DNA from: Lachnospiraceae bacterium
GTDB lineage: Bacteria > Bacillota > Clostridia > Lachnospirales > Lachnospiraceae
Reading direction: 5' to 3'
DNA length: 64,000 nt
Assembly: GCA_009911195.1 (NCBI GenBank)
Contig: QXWV01000024.1
Span: 1-64,000 of the forward strand
Below the pieces are notes generated by a model that saw only the letters and a program-made list of their open reading frames with translations, ran no database searches and was not told where the DNA came from. Below, in pieces: positions 54,248-63,429 of this stretch (position 1 is the stretch's first letter; the number at the start of each line of letters is the position of its first letter). Both the position numbers and the translations under genes were made by a program.

Positions 54248-54328
54248 CCTAATATCCTCCTCTTTTAGCGCATATTCCCTATCCATCCATATCCGTAGTT
54301 CCCACTTCACCATCTCCCCATTCCATAT

Positions 54329-54424
54329 TTAGCGGAAAAGGTCTTCCAGCCAAATATTTCCCGCCAGCACACCTGCATTCCCTAATGCCTCCCGGCCTGC
54401 TTTAAATAATATTGGAAACATCAT
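54329..54424 (-). CDS. Possible 31-residue small protein
   Basis: The frame MMFPILFKAGREALGNAGVL continues AGNIWLEDLFR and stops. AAGGG precedes it at a loose distance, 17 bp after the lrgB stop. No family recognised. It may be a small protein of the lrgAB operon or chance. Confidence 0.25.
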   Translation of the reverse strand: MMFPILFKAGREALGNAGVLAGNIWLEDLFR

Positions 54425-54440
54425 TTTTTTGCAGACCCTT

Positions 54441-55133
54441 CTACATAAACCCGGCAAAAATATTCGCCCCAATTACCGTGAGTATGCCGGAAACAACGAT
54501 GGACAGGCTGCTCATAGCGCCTTCCACATCCCCCATCTCCATAGCCTTCGCCGTTCCGATTGCATGGGAGGATGACCCTATCGCAATGCCTTTTGCCACA
54601 GGGTCATTGATTTTGAAAACCTTGCAGACCGTTTCTGCCAGCATATTCCCTATTACTCCGGTCACAATGATAACGGCCACCGTAATTGGCACATAACCGC
54701 CCAGTTCCTCGGAAACACCCATCCCAATTGCCGTTGTGATGGATTTGGGCAATAAGGTTACATAGGAAGCATACTCCAGGCGGAACAGCAGCACTAATAA
54801 AAGGACACTGGTCAGGCTGGTCAGTACTCCAGCGATAATTCCTATGATAATCGCTTTATAATTTTTCTTTAACAATCCTATCTGTTCATAGAGCGGCACG
54901 GCCAGGCAGATTGTCGCCGGCGTCAGCAAGAAGCTGATGCACGCCGCCCCTTCTTTGTAAACAGCATAGTCCACATGAAGCAGGCATAAGCACAAGATGG
55001 TAACAGCAACTGCAATTAGCAAAGGGTTAAAAATAGCCAGCTTCCATTTTTTCTTAAGCATCATACCGAGCCCATAAGAAAGCAGGCTGATAAACACGCC
55101 AAAAAATACCGATGTTTCAAAAAATTCATTCAT
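54441..55133 (-). CDS. lrgB: LrgB-family protein
   Basis: 230 residues with about seven membrane helices. Family marks: LLTPATICLAVPLYEQ, LLPKSITTAIGMGVSEELGG and GSSSHAIGTAKAMEMG. LrgB/CidB proteins act with LrgA/CidA in control of murein hydrolysis and in export of small acids (glycolate or pyruvate in some species). It follows lrgA by 56 bp. Confidence 0.9.
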   Translation of the reverse strand: MNEFFETSVFFGVFISLLSYGLGMMLKKKWKLAIFNPLLIAVAVTILCLCLLHVDYAVYKEGAACISFLLTPATICLAVPLYEQIGLLKKNYKAIIIGIIAGVLTSLTSVLLLVLLFRLEYASYVTLLPKSITTAIGMGVSEELGGYVPITVAVIIVTGVIGNMLAETVCKVFKINDPVAKGIAIGSSSHAIGTAKAMEMGDVEGAMSSLSIVVSGILTVIGANIFAGFM

Positions 55134-55189
55134 AATTATTCCTATTCTGATTTCAGAAAGCCCTTTTCCCGGTCATTTCTTTACCAAAA

Positions 55190-55543
55190 TCATTTCTTTT
55201 CTCTGCGGTGCATCATAAACTGAACTGCCTTCCCTGACACTGCCATCACAGCTATCGTAGTAACTACCGTAATTACCCCATAGGAAACCAATGACGGCTT
55301 GATAATCTGCCAGGAATCCATCAGCCCCACCGCTGCAGGGATGAACATAATCGGCATGATTTCTATCAGGAAAGCGCTTGTTTCCTTGATATCTGCCACC
55401 TTAATGGCTTTGCACTCCAGACATAAGAATAAAATCACAATCCCATATATGCTGGCCGGAACAGGCAGCGGAAGAAAAGCATGAAGCAGTTCTCCTATGA
55501 ACGATATCAATAATATAATTCCAAATTGTTTTAAATATTTCAA
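55190..55543 (-). CDS. lrgA: LrgA/CidA-family holin-like protein
   Basis: 117 residues with four membrane helices: ILLISFIGELLHAFLPLPVPASIYGIVILF and IMFIPAAVGLMDSW are family-typical. TTG start at 55543 behind AGAGGG. It pairs with lrgB. The regulators usually linked to this pair (LytSR) are not in the window. Confidence 0.9.
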   Translation of the reverse strand: MKYLKQFGIILLISFIGELLHAFLPLPVPASIYGIVILFLCLECKAIKVADIKETSAFLIEIMPIMFIPAAVGLMDSWQIIKPSLVSYGVITVVTTIAVMAVSGKAVQFMMHRREKK

Positions 55544-55616
55544 CGAAATCCCTCTTTTTCCTAGAATACGTTCTTAAAATGCTTTTGCAAAATTCCCCCA
55601 GCCCCAAAAATAGTCT

Positions 55617-55994
55617 TCATCCGAGTCCAATCCGCAGTATCTTCTCCATCGCCTTCCCTTTTGCCAGTTCATCCACCATCTTGTCCAGGCGGCGTATTTC
55701 CTGCATCAGAGGCTCCTCGATATCCTCCACCCTTATGCCGCAGACTACGCCCTTTACCAAAATTCTTTTTTCATTCATCCGGGGGGCATTCTGGAAAAAT
55801 TCTTTATACGGGCAGGAAGCAGTTGATTCCGCCATACTTTCTAAAGCTTCCTGGCTATACCCGGTCAGCCATCGGATTATTTCGTCCACCTCTTCCTTCG
55901 TCCGCCCCTTCCTCAAAGCTTTGTTGACGAGAAGCTGGTATATTTTTGCAAACTCCATCTGATATACTTTCTCATTATCCATATTGTTAGCCAT
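55617..55994 (-). CDS. DUF2200 family protein
   Basis: 125 residues. Family stretch [37 protein letters not shown], then [49 protein letters not shown]. Function unknown. The start is 55994 or 55982; AAAGGGGC sits almost on the first ATG, which slightly favours the second. Confidence 0.85.
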   Translation of the reverse strand: MANNMDNEKVYQMEFAKIYQLLVNKALRKGRTKEEVDEIIRWLTGYSQEALESMAESTASCPYKEFFQNAPRMNEKRILVKGVVCGIRVEDIEEPLMQEIRRLDKMVDELAKGKAMEKILRIGLG

Positions 55995-56023
55995 GCCCCT
56001 TTCTCAGCCTGCAAATTTATGCC

Positions 56024-56434
56024 TTACGGATGATTCCCCGTCTCATAGCACCATTTTGCAATCTCAGCAACCAATTCCAGCGGGAGCGGCTTATCATAGG
56101 GAAGCCGGATAGAGCCTTTGCTTGTTTTATACTCTTTTAGCCGCCCTTCAAACTCCACCACCGCGTCCGGCCCTGCATACAGACCAATATGGTTTTTATT
56201 TGCGGCGAATTGGATGATATTAAATTTCTTCCTAAAAGTTGGCATACTCCATGAAATTTTCTCTTCCGCCTCCGGCAAGGCAGTGCGGATGGCCTTTCTT
56301 ATTTCCTTTAAATATTCCTGCACTGCTTCCGGCTGTGCCGCTATATATTCATCAATCGTTTCCGGTGCCTTTCCGCAGTAATGGCTTTGGTTCTGCCTCT
56401 GGAAAGCGCGCCCGCATTTAGGGCATGTCCACAT
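56024..56434 (-). CDS. DUF1801 protein with zinc ribbon
   Basis: 136 residues. An N-terminal ribbon (CPKCGRAF...HYCGK) precedes a DUF1801 domain: IDEYIAAQPEAVQEYLKEIRKAIRTALPEAEEKISWSMPTF and SKGSIRLPYDKPLP. Members are related to frataxin-like YdhG proteins; the role is unknown. It is one of four small DUF genes in a row on this strand. Confidence 0.85.
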   Translation of the reverse strand: MWTCPKCGRAFQRQNQSHYCGKAPETIDEYIAAQPEAVQEYLKEIRKAIRTALPEAEEKISWSMPTFRKKFNIIQFAANKNHIGLYAGPDAVVEFEGRLKEYKTSKGSIRLPYDKPLPLELVAEIAKWCYETGNHP

Positions 56435-56475
56435 TTTTCCACCTCATTTCTGTACAGATTTTTCCATTTCCCCTT

Positions 56476-56763
56476 TTACTCCCTCTCTTTTACCGTAACA
56501 AACACTTTGCTGCCAGGCTCCTTCCCTATCTTAGCACGGATATCCTTTCTGATTCCGATGATGTAACAGATATTGCCCTCGCCGTCTTTCACGCCCATAT
56601 TCACAATACTTCCGTCATAGGCTTCCCCATCAAAGGTCGCATGGACCTTTACCCGCCCTCTGCCGAATTCCTCTCTGATATCATAAGGGAAAATGATATA
56701 AGCTCCCCCCGTATTCCCGGCCTCATATATCAAGGACTCAAATTCATATACTTTCGGATTCAT
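56476..56763 (-). CDS. DUF1905 family protein
   Basis: 95 residues. The pattern AYIIFPYDIREEFGRGRVKVHATFDGEAYDGSIVNMG and YIIGIRKDIRAKIGKEPGSKVFVTV is DUF1905, a small beta-barrel with AbrB-like look and unknown function. The ATG at 56763 lies behind GAGGTGG. Confidence 0.85.
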   Translation of the reverse strand: MNPKVYEFESLIYEAGNTGGAYIIFPYDIREEFGRGRVKVHATFDGEAYDGSIVNMGVKDGEGNICYIIGIRKDIRAKIGKEPGSKVFVTVKERE

Positions 56764-56901
56764 TTGCCACCTCTTTTCTGCCCAAATCGCATTATGCCCA
56801 TGACTGATAAGCAAATCCTGGAGTTTCTGGAAATTCATTCCTGCCATCTGCACGCACCGCTTCGCAGCATATTTGGCTTCCGCATATCCCTTTCACTATT
56901 G

Positions 56902-57501
56902 CTAATCTGGCTGCTGCCCGTTATGAGCCTCCCACTGGCAGTCCACCAGCTTCATATCTGTAAAAATTGCCCTGAAAGAGGAATCCTCCGGGGAGCATGC
57001 ATAAATGCCAAATCGGATTTTTCCTGCCCCTTTATGCATATGGCAAATCCTCATCTGGCTAAAGTTTACGCCATCCTGGGAACATTCAATGCAATAATCG
57101 TCCTGTCGACGGCTAAAACGATACCACATGGACTTTATATCTGCGGCAATCGCCGTAGTTGCCCAATCGGAATACCCCCCATTGGTCACTACGCTACCCA
57201 AGTGTTGAAATTCCCCGTTCTCATATTCTACAGAGCCTTTCAGCCAATTCTCACTGTCCAGGTACATAACGATACCACATTGGTCAAAACGATGATGGCT
57301 TTCCGTAAAATCCGTTTTCACCACAAAGCTGAAAAATTCCTCCTCTGTCTCCATCTGGAATACCGGGGCATTATCGTTTTGAAAATGATAATAAGTCCTC
57401 TGCCATAAATCTGTATAAGGCTTTGTAACAATTTCTACCCTGTCGCCACTTATATGGCACTCCCCCGGTTCCCTCGTCCACCTAAAAGATGTAATATCCA
57501 T
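56902..57501 (-). CDS. DUF1349 family (concanavalin-like fold) protein
   Basis: About 199 residues. DITSFRWTREPGECHISGD, TDLWQRTYYHFQNDNAPVF, DQCGIVMYLDSENWLKGSVEY and GKIRFGIYACSPEDSSFRAIFTDMKL fit DUF1349, a beta-sandwich likely to bind carbohydrate. No signal peptide. The start is 57501 or 57513. Confidence 0.85.
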   Translation of the reverse strand: MDITSFRWTREPGECHISGDRVEIVTKPYTDLWQRTYYHFQNDNAPVFQMETEEEFFSFVVKTDFTESHHRFDQCGIVMYLDSENWLKGSVEYENGEFQHLGSVVTNGGYSDWATTAIAADIKSMWYRFSRRQDDYCIECSQDGVNFSQMRICHMHKGAGKIRFGIYACSPEDSSFRAIFTDMKLVDCQWEAHNGQQPD

Positions 57502-57722
57502 ACTAATAACCATGCCCTTTCCACAACCTGCATACTTTCATGCATGTCTTGCATGCATTGCGCAGACACAATATTGAAAAATTATTTTTCATACCCCTCT
57601 CCATGCCACAGCTTGGCTGTGACTCAAATCCAGATAAAAAATGCTGTCCACTTAGGGTATTGTTGGTATTATACCCTAATTCCAATTTCATTTCCACCAT
57701 ATTATTGTCAAATTCAGGGAAA

Positions 57723-58616
57723 TCACAAAGTGTGTTTTCCATAATCCTCCACCAGCCTGATTGCAATTTCTTTTGCCGCAGTGCTGGTTACATTCTTATC
57801 GTCCGTCCTCCCCTCAGCCTTTCCCATTCCGGTCTTACCATAGATGGACATCCCTCCATCTCCCTGCCCTTCAACCAGCATTACTTCTTTTAAACTGTTT
57901 TGCGCCTGCATAGAATAAACGGAGTCTTCCCCAAAAATGCGCTCCATCACTTCAGTCTGCTCCTTCGGGGAAATGGCCAATGATGACTCAATCCAAAACC
58001 CGGTTAATGCCCGGTTATTGTTATTTGTGTTCATCCGCCCCTCCCAGTCGGAAATATCACAGTTCCCATACTCCAGCCTATCCAGTTCATCCTGCATCAG
58101 TTCTGGCCCAATTTCATCTATTACTTCCCTGAAATACCAGACGCACGAATCACGAAAAGCTCCGCCAAAATCCATATCCTTGTTCCATTTTTCGTTCCAG
58201 AACACTTCGCCGCTCCATTTGTGTATGGAATCATCCGGATGAATGATTCCATTTTCCAAAGCAATTAAAGATGAAACAATTTTGAATGTGGAGCATGGTG
58301 AACGCCTTGTCCGGGCAATTTCGCCATTATATATCCAAAAACCTGGGGCAGAAACATCATATATTACGGCAGCTCCATTAAAACCGTCAAAATAGCCTGA
58401 CCAGTCCACTTCCCATATCTCCGGTATTTTAATTTCCGTATCCATCCTTTTCATTTCCACTGTTTGCAGATTTTCTTTCTCCGGCCCTTCCAGTTTTTCA
58501 CCTTCAGTAATTTCCTGCATATCCCTTACTGCAAGCTTGCCGGAGCAGCCGGCTAAAGCAAATATACTTATCATTCCCCAACTTATCAGCTTTATATAAT
58601 AAGGCCACTTTTTCAT
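57723..58616 (-). CDS. Class D beta-lactamase-like lipoprotein with an internal deletion
   Basis: 297 residues. Lipobox FALAGC. Class D motifs: CSTFK with Ser and Lys (S-x-x-K), YGN in LEYGNCDIS and KTG in YGKTGMG. In related proteins KTG is followed by about 25 residues forming a core strand before the helix TDDKNVTSTAAKEIAI; here GMGKAEGR runs directly into TDDK. That removes part of the active-site sheet, so activity is doubtful. It could be a decaying lactamase or a BlaR-like sensor domain. Confidence 0.82.
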   Translation of the reverse strand: MKKWPYYIKLISWGMISIFALAGCSGKLAVRDMQEITEGEKLEGPEKENLQTVEMKRMDTEIKIPEIWEVDWSGYFDGFNGAAVIYDVSAPGFWIYNGEIARTRRSPCSTFKIVSSLIALENGIIHPDDSIHKWSGEVFWNEKWNKDMDFGGAFRDSCVWYFREVIDEIGPELMQDELDRLEYGNCDISDWEGRMNTNNNNRALTGFWIESSLAISPKEQTEVMERIFGEDSVYSMQAQNSLKEVMLVEGQGDGGMSIYGKTGMGKAEGRTDDKNVTSTAAKEIAIRLVEDYGKHTL

Positions 58617-58668
58617 AAATTTATTTTACCTCCTTCTTGCTCACCCCTATGCAGGCTTTCTTCATTAA

Positions 58669-58697
58669 ATATTACATAAGTAAGACTTAGGTGTCAA
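58669..58697 (-). promoter_or_regulatory. Promoter of the class D lactamase-like gene
   Basis: Minus strand TTGACA (58697-58692), 17-bp spacer, TAATAT (58674-58669), about 55 bp before the gene. Confidence 0.75.
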
Positions 58698-58792
58698 ACA
58701 CTAATTATGATAAGCTTTTTTGACTGCAAAAACAGCTTGATGCAGGATAGAATAAGTAGTAAGATAAAGAAAATCATTCAACGGGTAAATTT

Positions 58793-58861
58793 ATGTGTGG
58801 CAGATATTATGTAGATGATAAAATGGCCCAGGAGATTGATGTGAAGTTGTACTATTTTTGA
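58793..58861 (+). pseudogene. N-terminal remnant of an SRAP (YedK/HMCES) gene
   Basis: The frame MCGRYYVDDKMAQEIDVKLY ends in a stop after 22 codons. MCGRY with the Cys2 that traps abasic sites is the hallmark start of SRAP proteins, which are about 220 residues. The rest is gone, and the next gene follows at once. A deletion probably joined the SRAP start to the AlkC-like gene upstream region. Confidence 0.7.
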
Positions 58862-58874
58862 GGAGCGAACAAAT

Positions 58875-59603
58875 ATGAAACATAAAGACCATTATAATGA
58901 TGACTACATTTTTAACCTTTCTCAAAAAATACTTTCAGTGATGCCAGATTTTGAACAAGAAAGTTTTTGCCATGCCCTCATGGGCAGGTTAGATGATAAA
59001 GAATTATTTGCAAGATTTGACTTTATTGTGGATGCCATGCAGGAAAGCATGACTGGCGATTACTCCAAAAACATCCAGGCTTTTTTTAATATGCTGGGGC
59101 CGGAATTAGCACAGCCTGAAGGAATGTTCAATTTTGGATGGTGGCTATGGCCTATTGGCAGATATGTAGAACGATATGGAAATGAGAATTGGAGTTTATC
59201 CCTTTCCTTTCTGAAAGAATTAACGAAAAGGTTTACCGGCGAGTTTGCCATTCGCCCTTTACTACAAGAACATCCCAAAGAAATAATGGATGAGTTAATA
59301 AAGTGGACACTTGATAAAAATGTCCATGTTAGGCGGCTTGCAAGCGAGGGAGTTAGAATACGGCTACCTTGGTCTCAAAAGTTATATGTTGCATTGGATG
59401 AATTTGAACGTTATATGAATATTCTTACAAACTTAAAAGATGACCCGGAAAAATTTGTCCAAAAAAGTGTAGGGAATAATCTTAATGACTTGTATAAAGA
59501 TGACCCCCAAAAAGCAGATTTTATCATTTCACAATGGACAAAATCAGGGCAAAGCAAGGCGCAAGATTGGATTATAAAACATGGAAGAAGAAATCAAAAA
59601 TAA
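58875..59603 (+). CDS. AlkC/AlkD-like HEAT-repeat DNA repair protein
   Basis: 242 residues of HEAT-like helices: GWWLWPIGRYVERYGNENWSLSLSFLKELTKRFTGEFAIRPLL, DKNVHVRRLASEGVRIRLPW and FVQKSVGNNLNDLYKDDPQ. The ending FIISQWTKSGQSKAQDWIIKHG is typical of the DNA alkylation-repair family. Such proteins excise alkylated bases without base flipping. The start follows GAGGAG. It follows the SRAP remnant, another DNA damage gene. Confidence 0.85.
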   Translation: MKHKDHYNDDYIFNLSQKILSVMPDFEQESFCHALMGRLDDKELFARFDFIVDAMQESMTGDYSKNIQAFFNMLGPELAQPEGMFNFGWWLWPIGRYVERYGNENWSLSLSFLKELTKRFTGEFAIRPLLQEHPKEIMDELIKWTLDKNVHVRRLASEGVRIRLPWSQKLYVALDEFERYMNILTNLKDDPEKFVQKSVGNNLNDLYKDDPQKADFIISQWTKSGQSKAQDWIIKHGRRNQK

Positions 59604-59699
59604 GGAAGGAAGTATCAAACTTCCTCCCGGCCGTACATTTTTTGCATTCATAATAAGATTATTTAATCTTAGCTATTCCAGCATTCTTTCCATATCCCC

Positions 59700-61031
59700 T
59701 TAATATCCGTACCGCTTTTTATTTTTAAGGAACATAAAAGCGGACAAGGCAAGCGCCATCAGTTCTGCTGCCGGTGTTGCCAGCCAGATACCGTTCACGC
59801 CCAAGAGCAAAGGAAGCACAATCATGGTAACCAGCATAAATACAAAAGAGCGGGAAAATGCAAGGACAGCCGAAACAATCCCGTTAGATAATGCGGTAAA
59901 CATCCCGCTGGCAAAAATATTAAACCCTATAAAGAACAAGGCTACCGTGCAAATCCTGTTCCCTATTACCGCCAAATCATGCACCGGATTATCCGGCCGG
60001 GCGAATACCGATACCAATGGCCTTGTGAGAAAAAAGGAAGCTGCAACTGTGATTACGGATATAAATGCAATCACTTTTAAGCTCAATGCAACCAGCTTTT
60101 TCAGTTTTTCATGATTCTGTTCCCCATAGTAAAAACTCAACATGGGAGCAACACCATAGGAATACCCTGTATATAGGGAACTGGCAAACATTAACACATA
60201 CATAATGATAGTGACAGCCGCAACCCCATCCTCTCCAACGTAATGGAGCATCGTCCAGTTAAACATCATTGTGATAATTCCGGTGACAAGCGCAGTAGCC
60301 ATCTCCGAGCATCCGTTTGTAGCTGCACTTGTAAGAACTTTAAACCGGAATACCGGCTTTTTAAAATGCAGCAGGCTCTTCTTCCGGCAAAAAACAAACA
60401 ACCCCACAACCGCTGTCACTGAATACCCGAGCCCTGTTGCAACCGCCGCACCTCTAATACCCATATTAAGCCATGCGATTAGCACATAGTCAAGCACCAT
60501 ATTCAAAACTCCGCCTGACACAGAACAGATGAGGGAAAGATTTGCCTTTTCACTGGCAATCATATAAAGTGTAAAATTGTTCATCAGAAGGATTGGCACG
60601 GTAAATACCAGATAATGGCTTAAATATTCCACACAATATCTTTCTACATCAGCAGAAAGGTTCATTCCGGCAAAAATATGTTCCATTGCCAGATACCCGA
60701 CCGCACACATAACAATTCCCACAATGACATTTACCAGAATCAGAAACGTAAAATCTTCCTTTGCTTCATCCGTTTTCTGCTCCCCCATCTTTTTCATAAT
60801 GACTGCACTTCCCCCAGTAGCAAGCATAGTAGAAATTGCTGTAACAAGCTGGATAACGGGCGCTGTCAGATTGATTGCCGACAGTGCATTCGTACCAATT
60901 AAATTCGATACAAACAAACCATCGACCATTGTATAAAAAGACATAAATACTGTCATGGCAATGGTTGGCACGGCAAATTTCAAAATATTTTTTAATGTTA
61001 CAGGTTTTTCATATACACTTTGGCTTTCCAT
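59700..61031 (-). CDS. MATE-family efflux pump under MerR control
   Basis: About 443 residues with twelve hydrophobic segments. MATE marks: FAVPTIAMTVFMSFYTMVDGLFVSNLIG and LDYVLIAWLNMGIRGAAVATGLG. The ATG at 61031 follows GGAGG. It is divergent from a merR gene, and its promoter has the 19-bp spacer of MerR-activated promoters. It probably exports the compound sensed by that regulator. Confidence 0.9.
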   Translation of the reverse strand: MESQSVYEKPVTLKNILKFAVPTIAMTVFMSFYTMVDGLFVSNLIGTNALSAINLTAPVIQLVTAISTMLATGGSAVIMKKMGEQKTDEAKEDFTFLILVNVIVGIVMCAVGYLAMEHIFAGMNLSADVERYCVEYLSHYLVFTVPILLMNNFTLYMIASEKANLSLICSVSGGVLNMVLDYVLIAWLNMGIRGAAVATGLGYSVTAVVGLFVFCRKKSLLHFKKPVFRFKVLTSAATNGCSEMATALVTGIITMMFNWTMLHYVGEDGVAAVTIIMYVLMFASSLYTGYSYGVAPMLSFYYGEQNHEKLKKLVALSLKVIAFISVITVAASFFLTRPLVSVFARPDNPVHDLAVIGNRICTVALFFIGFNIFASGMFTALSNGIVSAVLAFSRSFVFMLVTMIVLPLLLGVNGIWLATPAAELMALALSAFMFLKNKKRYGY

Positions 61032-61075
61032 AAACTTTTCCTCCAATTACCTTGTATTTTTTCTTTATACGTAGT

Positions 61076-61106
61076 ATCATAAACCATACAGTAACAGTAC
61101 GGTCAA
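61076..61106 (-). promoter_or_regulatory. MerR-type promoter/operator of the MATE gene
   Basis: Minus strand TTGACC (61106-61101), a 19-bp spacer, TATGAT (61081-61076). The spacer holds the inverted repeat GTAC-TGTTACT-GTAT extended by CC/GG. MerR proteins twist such long spacers to activate transcription. The same site occurs at 63262-63292. Confidence 0.88.
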
Positions 61107-61135
61107 GGCCCTGCTACAAACGAGGTGGATACATT

Positions 61136-61954
61136 ATGAATAAAAAGAACAAACTTCTCACAATCGGCCAGTTTGCCGCCATGCATGGAATCAATAAAAA
61201 AACGCTCATGTGGTATGACGAAATCGGCTTGTTCAAGCCTGCCTCCATCAATCCTGAAAATGGCTACCGCTATTATAACTATCATCAAAGCCCCATCCTG
61301 GAAACAATCCTTCTGCTTCGGGAACTGGATGTTTCCATCCATGAAATACAGTATTTCATGAAAAACCGCTCTGCTGGCAGCTTAAAAACTCTTCTTGAAG
61401 ATAAAATAACTGACCTTGATTTACACATTACCCACTTACAGGCAATCCGCACCACCCTATGTACACACCTCCAAAATATGTCCACCCTGATGACAATGGA
61501 CTTGTCTGAAATCAGCATTATTGAGCGGCAAGAACGCTGTCTGGTCACGGTTGATATCAATCAGGAAACCTCTTTTGAAGATGAAGTGGAACTCATTACA
61601 GCCGAAACGGAAAAATACCATCTAGGCCGTCTCCATGATGCCTCCTATGGCTCTATGATTCCCGTTTCCAGCCTGCTTGCCGGCAACTATAACGACTATT
61701 CCAAACTCTTTATTGAGATTCCTTTCCTTACTTACCAAACCGGCCTTCATATGCCCCCCGCCGGAAAATACTTGAGAGCTTTCCATAAAGGGGATTGGGA
61801 TAAGCTCCCCCAACGGTACGAAGAAATTTTTGCCTATGCCCAAAGACACAATCTGGCACTCCATGGTTTTTCCTACGAAATGGGAATCAATGAAAATGTC
61901 ATCGACCGGATTGACGATTATATTGTACAGATTGAAATCCCTATTGGTGGATAA
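61136..61954 (+). CDS. MerR-family regulator with C-terminal effector domain
   Basis: About 272 residues. The N-terminal MerR domain is LTIGQFAAMHGINKKTLMWYDEIGLFKPA and NGYRYYNYHQ. A dimer coiled coil follows (about 85-120), then a GyrI-like ligand domain with YGSMIPVS, KYLRAFHKGDWDKLPQRYEEIFAYA and GFSYEMGIN. This is the BmrR type of drug sensor. The ATG at 61136 follows GAGGTGG. It controls the divergent MATE gene and probably the serine hydrolase 1.3 kb away. Confidence 0.9.
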   Translation: MNKKNKLLTIGQFAAMHGINKKTLMWYDEIGLFKPASINPENGYRYYNYHQSPILETILLLRELDVSIHEIQYFMKNRSAGSLKTLLEDKITDLDLHITHLQAIRTTLCTHLQNMSTLMTMDLSEISIIERQERCLVTVDINQETSFEDEVELITAETEKYHLGRLHDASYGSMIPVSSLLAGNYNDYSKLFIEIPFLTYQTGLHMPPAGKYLRAFHKGDWDKLPQRYEEIFAYAQRHNLALHGFSYEMGINENVIDRIDDYIVQIEIPIGG

Positions 61955-62033
61955 GCCAAAATCAGTTTCCATTCATGGAAGCAGTCCATGCCATCAATGT
62001 TGCAGTTCATTTCAAATGCCTGGATTGGATGCC

Positions 62034-63221
62034 CTATAAAATTCCATCTGCAATAGCCCTGAAAAATTCTACATGCTTCAGTTCATAATTTTCTGCCATA
62101 AAATCAGGGTCTGCACTGGTTTTTACTATAATCACCTGTTTGGACGGATTTACATAAATCCATTGTCCATAAACGCCAATTGCCATAAACTCACCCTGTT
62201 TCCCTTCCGGTATCCACCACTGATACCCATATCCAATGGCATTATAGTCATCCTGATTCGCTCCCGGCTTGGAATATTCTGCGCTGGCATCCAAACTGTC
62301 TTTTACCCATTCCTTTGTGAGAATCTGTTCCCCGTTATACTTTCCTTCGTTTAAATACAGTCTTGCAAACCGAGCATAATCCCTGAGAGAAAAACTTAAT
62401 CCACCCATTGCAAGTTCTGTGCCATTACTTAATGTCCAATATGCATCATGGTCGACTCCTATTTTCTTCCAAAGTTTTTCTTCCATATATTCCGCAAGAC
62501 TCCGTCCTGTAGCATTTTTGATGACCTGCCCTAAAATCTCCGTGTTAATGCTCAAATATCTGCGGTAAGTATAAGGCTCCTCCTGTATCCCGTATTTTGC
62601 AATGACCTTCATTGCTGGTGTTCCCATTAAGGTACGCATAGAGAAATTACTCATATCTGTATCTTCATCAAAATTAATTCCAGAAGCCATCTGCAGGCAC
62701 GCCTTAATAGGAATATTTTCCAATTCTGTTCCTACAAATTCCGGGATATACTTTCCAATTGGCGCTTCAATACTTTCAACGTCTCCTTCTGATACAGCAA
62801 TCCCCATTAAAGCAGACACAAATGATTTTCCCATTGAGTTAGAAGAAAACAAAGTATTTTCATCCCCTCCCAAAAAATATTCTTCATATTTGATTACATC
62901 ATCCTTAATCACAAGCATAGCCGAAGTTTTCGTGTCCTCCATAAATTTCCCTGAGGGATAAAATGTACCTTCAAAATGGAATCCATCTGCCAGTACCATA
63001 TTATTTTCCTTTAAAAACTGAAAAGTATTTCCCCCTTTACTTATTTTTTTAGTTGGCTGTATCTCTGGAGTATGCTGAAATGTGTACGTCAGATTTTCAT
63101 CTTTAAAGCTATTTAAAGATGTATATAGTATTCTTACTTTTTCCCCAAAACAAATCCACAAGACCCCAACAGCAACAATAATACCAGCAATAACCATACC
63201 GAATCGTTTTCTTTTTTTCAT
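62034..63221 (-). CDS. Membrane-anchored serine hydrolase (beta-lactamase/PBP fold)
   Basis: About 395 residues. N-terminal TM helix, then a class C-type fold: SSNSMGKSFVSALMG (SxxK nucleophile Ser and Lys), RYLSINTEILG in the position of YxN, and a late WQWWIPEG region with VYGQWIYVNP. Family members include esterases and D-aminopeptidases; beta-lactamase activity is not implied. The ATG at 63221 follows AAAGGA. Its promoter copies the MATE gene's MerR site. Confidence 0.87.
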   Translation of the reverse strand: MKKRKRFGMVIAGIIVAVGVLWICFGEKVRILYTSLNSFKDENLTYTFQHTPEIQPTKKISKGGNTFQFLKENNMVLADGFHFEGTFYPSGKFMEDTKTSAMLVIKDDVIKYEEYFLGGDENTLFSSNSMGKSFVSALMGIAVSEGDVESIEAPIGKYIPEFVGTELENIPIKACLQMASGINFDEDTDMSNFSMRTLMGTPAMKVIAKYGIQEEPYTYRRYLSINTEILGQVIKNATGRSLAEYMEEKLWKKIGVDHDAYWTLSNGTELAMGGLSFSLRDYARFARLYLNEGKYNGEQILTKEWVKDSLDASAEYSKPGANQDDYNAIGYGYQWWIPEGKQGEFMAIGVYGQWIYVNPSKQVIIVKTSADPDFMAENYELKHVEFFRAIADGIL

Positions 63222-63261
63222 AACTTCATTTCCTTTCATTTGCTTTTTCTGTTTCTTCTAC

Positions 63262-63292
63262 ATCCTAAACCATACAGTAACAGTACAGTCAA
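63262..63292 (-). promoter_or_regulatory. MerR-type promoter/operator of the serine hydrolase gene
   Basis: Minus strand TTGACT (63292-63287), 19-bp spacer, TAGGAT (63267-63262). The spacer is identical over 19 bp to that at 61082-61100, so the same MerR protein should act here. Confidence 0.85.
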
Positions 63293-63337
63293 TACCTGTT
63301 TGAAATTAACCTCTATAATATAAAAACTGAATGGATT

Positions 63338-63379
63338 GAGGGTGCTCCTCAGTCATTTCATGACTTTTGGGGCACCCTC
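63338..63379. terminator. Strong hairpin after the ABC permease remnant
   Basis: Outer arms GAGGGTGC (63338-63345) and GCACCCTC (63372-63379), with a second inner stem AGTCA/TGACT. Ts follow at a distance on the minus strand. Probably a terminator or barrier between the ABC genes and the hydrolase. Confidence 0.55.
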
Positions 63380-63429
63380 TTGGCTACTTCATAGCTAAAG
63401 ATGGGGAATGGCATCAAAGATAGAAAGAT

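Noticed and set aside
57503-57766. Minus-strand 87-codon ORF between the DUF1349 and lactamase-like genes
   Set aside because: It overlaps both neighbours, has unlikely composition and no recognisable family.
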